Origin: Toxoplasma gondii ME49
Lineage: Eukaryota; Apicomplexa; Conoidasida; Eucoccidiorida; Sarcocystidae
DNA length: 64,000 nt
Direction: 5' to 3'
Assembly: GCF_000006565.2 (NCBI RefSeq)
Contig: NC_031479.1
Span: 5,950,885-6,014,884 of the forward strand
Part shown: piece after piece, positions 59,601 to 64,000 of the stretch
Numbering within the stretch: position 1 is the first letter of the stretch
Layout of the letters: each line of letters starts with the position of its first letter
Translations under genes and position numbers: made by a program
The notes under the pieces: model-generated
What the model was told of the DNA's origin: nothing
The model's input: only the letters and a program-made list of their open reading frames with translations
Databases searched by the model: none

Positions 59601-62600
59601 ATACTTGTGTCTCTCCCTGACTTGGCGGGGACAGGCCACCGGGTCTGAGTTTTCCCTCTGTGATTCAGTCTGTTATCTAGCTTTTCTTTGCCTCCACGCG
59701 TGTCACGAGCCTTCCCCTTGTCCTTTTCTTCCATCAGCCCCTTTTGCGAACGCTTTTTTGCGCTGCATTTTTCGTGCTTTGCAGACACGGCGGGTGCCGG
59801 TGAAGTTCCCTCCACGGGTCTGGCTTCGACAAGCCGCGACAAGTACCGCTACCAGTTGCTCCAGAGTCGACAGAAGCTGTACGAGCAATACTACGCAGCG
59901 AAGAAGAAGAATGAAGAGAGACTCTGGAAGGCCGCAGTGGGGGCCTCAGATCCCTTTGCCCCGCCGACCAAGCCTCCCTTCTCTTCAAAGGAGGACTTTG
60001 ACGAGGAGCAGACTGGTGACGCTCACGCGACGGGACTGCCGAGACAACCGGGTGTGGAGGAGAACGGGGGGAAGGCGGAACAAGGCTCGCAGAGCGGATC
60101 CGCCTCTTATCAATCTCTTTACAGACCCACCGCACTCCCGACCGTCGCCTCCTCAAGTCTTCTGGACTTAGACGATGCTCAGCGTGCGTTTTTCCAGGAC
60201 GCGTCGCCAGCGCCGGTAGGGAGAAGATGATGCTGAAGTGTTCCATGTAGACTCGAGTTTTTTTTTGGGAGCGAGTCGTCGATAGATGTCAAGAGATGTA
60301 TAGCCGCGTAGCCGATAGGCCCCTCCGGTGTTTTCGCGCTAGCAGTCGCCGCGGGTCGGCGGAAAGTCAAATGAGCGTGGAGAGCAGACTCCGGCGTAGT
60401 CCTTTATCGATTCATGCATCTTGCTGTCTGTCGGTCTCCTCTTGTCTTTTCCTCCCGTGCACCGGCTCTTCGTCGCCTTTCTCCCTTTTTTGCCCGCTTC
60501 TCTCTGACGTCTTCGTTCTCTCCGGCCTTGTCTCGTTCCTTCTCACCTCTTTCTCTCTGCGCTCTTTCTTTTCTCCCTTCACGCAAAATGAAACCTCGCC
60601 AGACCTTCCGTGCTTCCTCGTGGCATGAGAGGGTGTCCGTATGTTCGTTTTTGAGGCGTTTTGCCGAGTGTTCTCTCGCTCTTCTCCCTCCGCGTTTAGG
60701 TGCGCATGCTGCTGGCGAAGGACTCTGCGTACCCCGGAGCGTCCGTGGGCCCCACCAAGCCTCTGACGATGTGCATCAACGAAGTGATCGAAGACACTTT
60801 CCTTGTCCTCTGGAATGCCTTGCATGACACTCGCTCACCCTCCACGCTCTACGTGTGGTCGGCGGACTATACGGGACCTGAATACCTTTACTCCGTTCTC
60901 AGCGACGCTCTCGTCAAGACTCGCGTTGGGTAGGCCAGGGAAACGAGCGACGACTCAGAAAACGGCGAGAAGGGGGCACATGCAACAGAGACAAACACAA
61001 GAGAGCAGGAGCCGCAGAACCCAAAGCCAGACGACTGTTGACGTTCACACCAAAACAATGTAGATGTCTCCTCTCCTCCAAATGAAAATCTTTTCTTGCC
61101 TCTACAGCTGAACTCACGGACGCATAAACACGTGTACACACTCACACACATATATATACATCTATATACAGATATGCATGGAGAAGTACTTATATGTGGG
61201 TATGTCCATGTGTATGTACACATGCACATATGCAAGTAGGTATACGCGTAGATATATCTAAATCTATCTCTGTATATATATATATATATATATATGTTTA
61301 GGTGTCTAAGCAATCTGTAGACAGGTTCGTGCGACGCATGTGCGTATGGAGTGTATCGCTGTTTTTTGCAGTTCCGCTGTTGATGCACGTTTTTTCTCGT
61401 GGACATTTCGATGGGCATTTCTCTGGATTTTTGTAGGCTTTTAGAGATTTCCTCGCGACCTTGCCTTTCTCTTTTTCTGTGTCTCCACAGAGTGCGGGAC
61501 ACATGGTACTTTCTGGTCGCCATTATCATCAACCTCGTGGCGACCCTCGTCCTGGCGGTTTTGGTGGTTTATGCTGTCTACGTACACTTTTTGCCGCGAC
61601 TGAAGAAGCAAGACCGAGAGACTGTTGTTTTACGAGACGCCAGTCACCGTCTCGACCACGAAATCTCAGGTGAGGGAGAGGCCTCAGCCCCAGCATACAT
61701 GCTTCCCGAAGTTCAAGATCTGCCTATGTACCACTGAAAAACCTTGACTGCATGTATACACCTAGTATCCTCCATACACCTATATATATATATATATGCA
61801 TATATGCAAGTATTCTTTTTTGGATGGGTATACTCTCTAGCCGACTTGTGTATGTGCTTGTGACATTCATCTGTGTATGTCGATGTGCGTCGAGGGACTC
61901 CGCAGGTAGGCGTTTGAAAGTGTTGTGTGAATCAGGTTTTTGAGGCGTTCGCTCTACTTTATTTGACCTGGATCGAAGTCAGATCTTTCAAAACGCGGCG
62001 CTCTTGTTTTTCAGGGAGCGCTTCTTCGGCGGAATCTGACTCGAGTTGGAACCTGATGGTTTCACGCGTGTACTACCCTTGCCACGGTCTCTTGCTCCGT
62101 TGGTCTGCTCCTGAGGGCCTGAGTCCGTTTGTGCGTTTGGGAGTCCACATCCGTCCGGCTGAGGTGGCCTGGGCAGAGGCTTCGAACGACACTGCGACTC
62201 TGCTGAAGTGCGCGAAGAAGGAGCTTTACGTGTACCTTGATGCGTCGAGTGTCCAGACAGTCCACCAGCTGGGACTGAACCAGAAGGAGTTGTTCTTGCC
62301 TATCCAGCACCCGGGCATGGTTGAGCTGGACACGGCACAGAGCTACAAACTGGATCCGGCAGTCAAGTATCGCGTTCGGCTGGTTCGCTTCACCAACCAT
62401 GGCCGGGCTCTCGACCAGTCTCGCTGGTCGCCGGAGATCATCTTGGGCGGCGCCATGACTTTCACAGACTATCCGATCCTCGTCCTCAAACGCCTGCTGC
62501 CTTCGTCTGTCTCCTCGCTAGATATCTTTCTCCGGAAATTCACCTATGTCGCTAGCCACTTCTCCATCCCGGTCACCCTCACAAACATCAAGCTCCAGCT

Positions 62601-64000
62601 CTTCGACATGCCGCCAGAAGCCAGAGCCAAGCGCCTCGGACGGTGAGATTGGACACTGGCGCACCGTCTCCTCTAATCAAAACTTTCCCCACTTCTCCAC
62701 AGTTCTGGATTTGTCGAAAACTGCAAGTATAACGAGCCGAGAAAGTCCTGAGTTGCCAGCTCAGAATACGACTGCGCTTGGGACACCAGACGTTCTGGAA
62801 CGACCCTGGGCTAGTTCTCATCATCTAAGAGTTGATCCTCATCCCTTCCAGTGCGTAGTAGTTGGACCATTCTTCTAAGAGCCCACTTGGGGGTGTAGTG
62901 GCATGCTCACACCCAATTATCTCAATAGTGGATGAAGCCGATTCGTACGCCACTACACTTCGCTCCTGAATAATACTGTCTTCTAGGACATTATGCAGCG
63001 TTAAAGTAACGAGAAGTATTGGATCGAAAATAGAGAGTATCCGTGGAAAAATTTTCAAGAGGGGAAGATTTCTGTTTGTTTGGCAAAGAATCAAAGATTC
63101 CCAAAACGGATGCTTTCGCACAGGCGAGACTGTCACTTTTGATATTCGTCTCCGACTCACGTGAACTGTGTCTGACCGGCTGTCTCGAGCTCTTTCGTCT
63201 CCTTCCTCTTCTGCGTTCTCCGTTATCTCTTCCATGTGTGTACTGCTCCCTTCGTTTCTCCCCCCGAGTCCTTCTCCGGGCTCTCGTTGACAATGTTCTC
63301 GTGTCGACTTCGCGGAAAGCCAAGTAACTGGGAAAAATGGACGCCCACGCCACGCATGTCATCGTTTTTTCCAGGCTCGCTTCGGGAGCGCTTCGTCGAA
63401 TCCAGAGATCGGCGTTTATTGCAGACGCCTCCCACACGGTGCAGCGCTGGGGATCCGATGTCGAGAACGCAGTCGAAACATTGTCTTGCGACTACATTGC
63501 CAGTGCCCACTTCGGGTACAAGGCCCAAGTGGTGAGTCGCTCCAGTCCCGGCATCCGAATCTAGAAATCAGGGAAGCGCGCGTCTGAGGGTACCTTTCCG
63601 CTTGTTCTCTCTGCATAGAGACACCAAAGGATTATCTGCTTTTGCATGTGCAAACACGAACGCGACATGACATATCGCAACCAGAGAACGCCGCTCGGTC
63701 CTACGACGATAGGTGAAGGTTTATTGATGTTTCAGCTCTCTAAATGTTCTTCGAGTGCTTCCAAAACGGAAGTGGAGGATTTGTGTTTCGTTTTCATACT
63801 CGGAAGGCCTTGATGGTCCGGATTTTTCCCTTGTTCTTCCCACTTTCGCAGGCGAAAGATATTCGATCAAAGACGGGCCGACATGTCTACTCGGAAGTGC
63901 GCTTTCAGGGCCACCCGGCTGTGGTGGCGGGGGATCTCCTCGACTCCGGCGACCAGAGGGTAAAGAGGGAAAATACCTTCGAGAGAAAGAACACAGAGAA
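56616..64000 (+). CDS. Large two-span membrane protein of unknown family, incomplete at right edge
   Basis: Seven exons are inside the window: 56616-59184, 59785-60215, 60700-60929, 61491-61669, 62015-62642, 63375-63531 and 63852-63959 (phases 1, 0, 2, 1, 2, 0, 0). They give 1434 codons, and the reading frame is still open at the edge. The apparent stop at 62644 is removed by the donor CGGACG|gtgaga. Residues 1-290 are low-complexity (Ser-, Ala- and Gly-rich, then acidic) and probably cytosolic. A first membrane span lies at about 306-330 (GVTLGSFLGLLLVGLFMTYL), and a second near 1082-1106 (YFLVAIIINLVATLVLAVLV). The roughly 750 residues between them would be on the luminal or outer side. They contain a beta-rich block, including FVFKSLDILFFPADNYINLD. 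After the second span comes a long folded region (for example RVYYPCHGLLLRWSAPEGLS). I recognise no catalytic motif. Confidence 0.75.
61271..61295. repeat. (TA)n microsatellite
   Basis: A TA run within a longer CATATA/TACACA-rich stretch (about 61140-61300), in the intron between exons 3 and 4 of the membrane-protein gene. Confidence 0.85.
61781..61797. repeat. (TA)n microsatellite
   Basis: A short TA run in the intron between exons 4 and 5 of the membrane-protein gene. Confidence 0.8.

Noticed and set aside
1..64000. CRISPR arrays, insertion sequences, bacterial operons, rRNA genes
   Set aside because: None was seen. The only regular tandem array is the 108-bp intronic repeat, and the gene structure is eukaryotic throughout.

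Overview
The window is nuclear DNA of a coccidian apicomplexan, most likely Toxoplasma gondii or a close relative (Hammondia or Neospora). The grounds are intron-rich genes with GT-AG junctions and T/C-rich acceptors, many (TA)n runs and TGCATGC words, two nuclear genes whose N termini look like bipartite plastid (apicoplast) leaders, and a degenerate cytochrome b fragment matching the nuclear copies of mitochondrial DNA known from this group. I rebuilt all gene models by hand from splice signals, frame and exon phase. No transcript data were available.

Layout. 1-429 (+): end of a multi-membrane transporter. 2621-4428 (-): apicoplast-type peptide deformylase. 5788-17267 (+): 18-exon ankyrin-repeat protein with a SAM-like region and a C-terminal membrane anchor. 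20802-24841 (-): multi-KH RNA-binding protein. 27842-29227 (+): intronless 461-residue protein, possibly of a mitochondrial family. 31731-33747 (-): four exons of an unrecognised Cys-containing protein, with four further candidate exons at 36204-37932 (-) whose phases let them join it. 38175-41582 (+): homoserine kinase, with a 108-bp tandem repeat in an intron. 42609-51820 (-): a 12-exon trigger-factor chaperone with a plastid-type leader. 56616 to beyond the right edge (+): a large two-membrane-span protein of unknown function. The spaces between genes are divergent promoter regions or convergent 3' regions.

Two genes share one process. Peptide deformylase removes formyl groups from nascent chains at a bacterial-type ribosome, and trigger factor binds nascent chains at its exit tunnel, so the window holds both co-translational factors expected for the apicoplast ribosome. 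The rest look like housekeeping or unknown genes.

The gene-poor stretch at about 29-37 kb holds two weak retroelement-like protein remnants. The least explained items are the Cys-containing gene at 31.7-37.9 kb and the two-span protein at the right edge.
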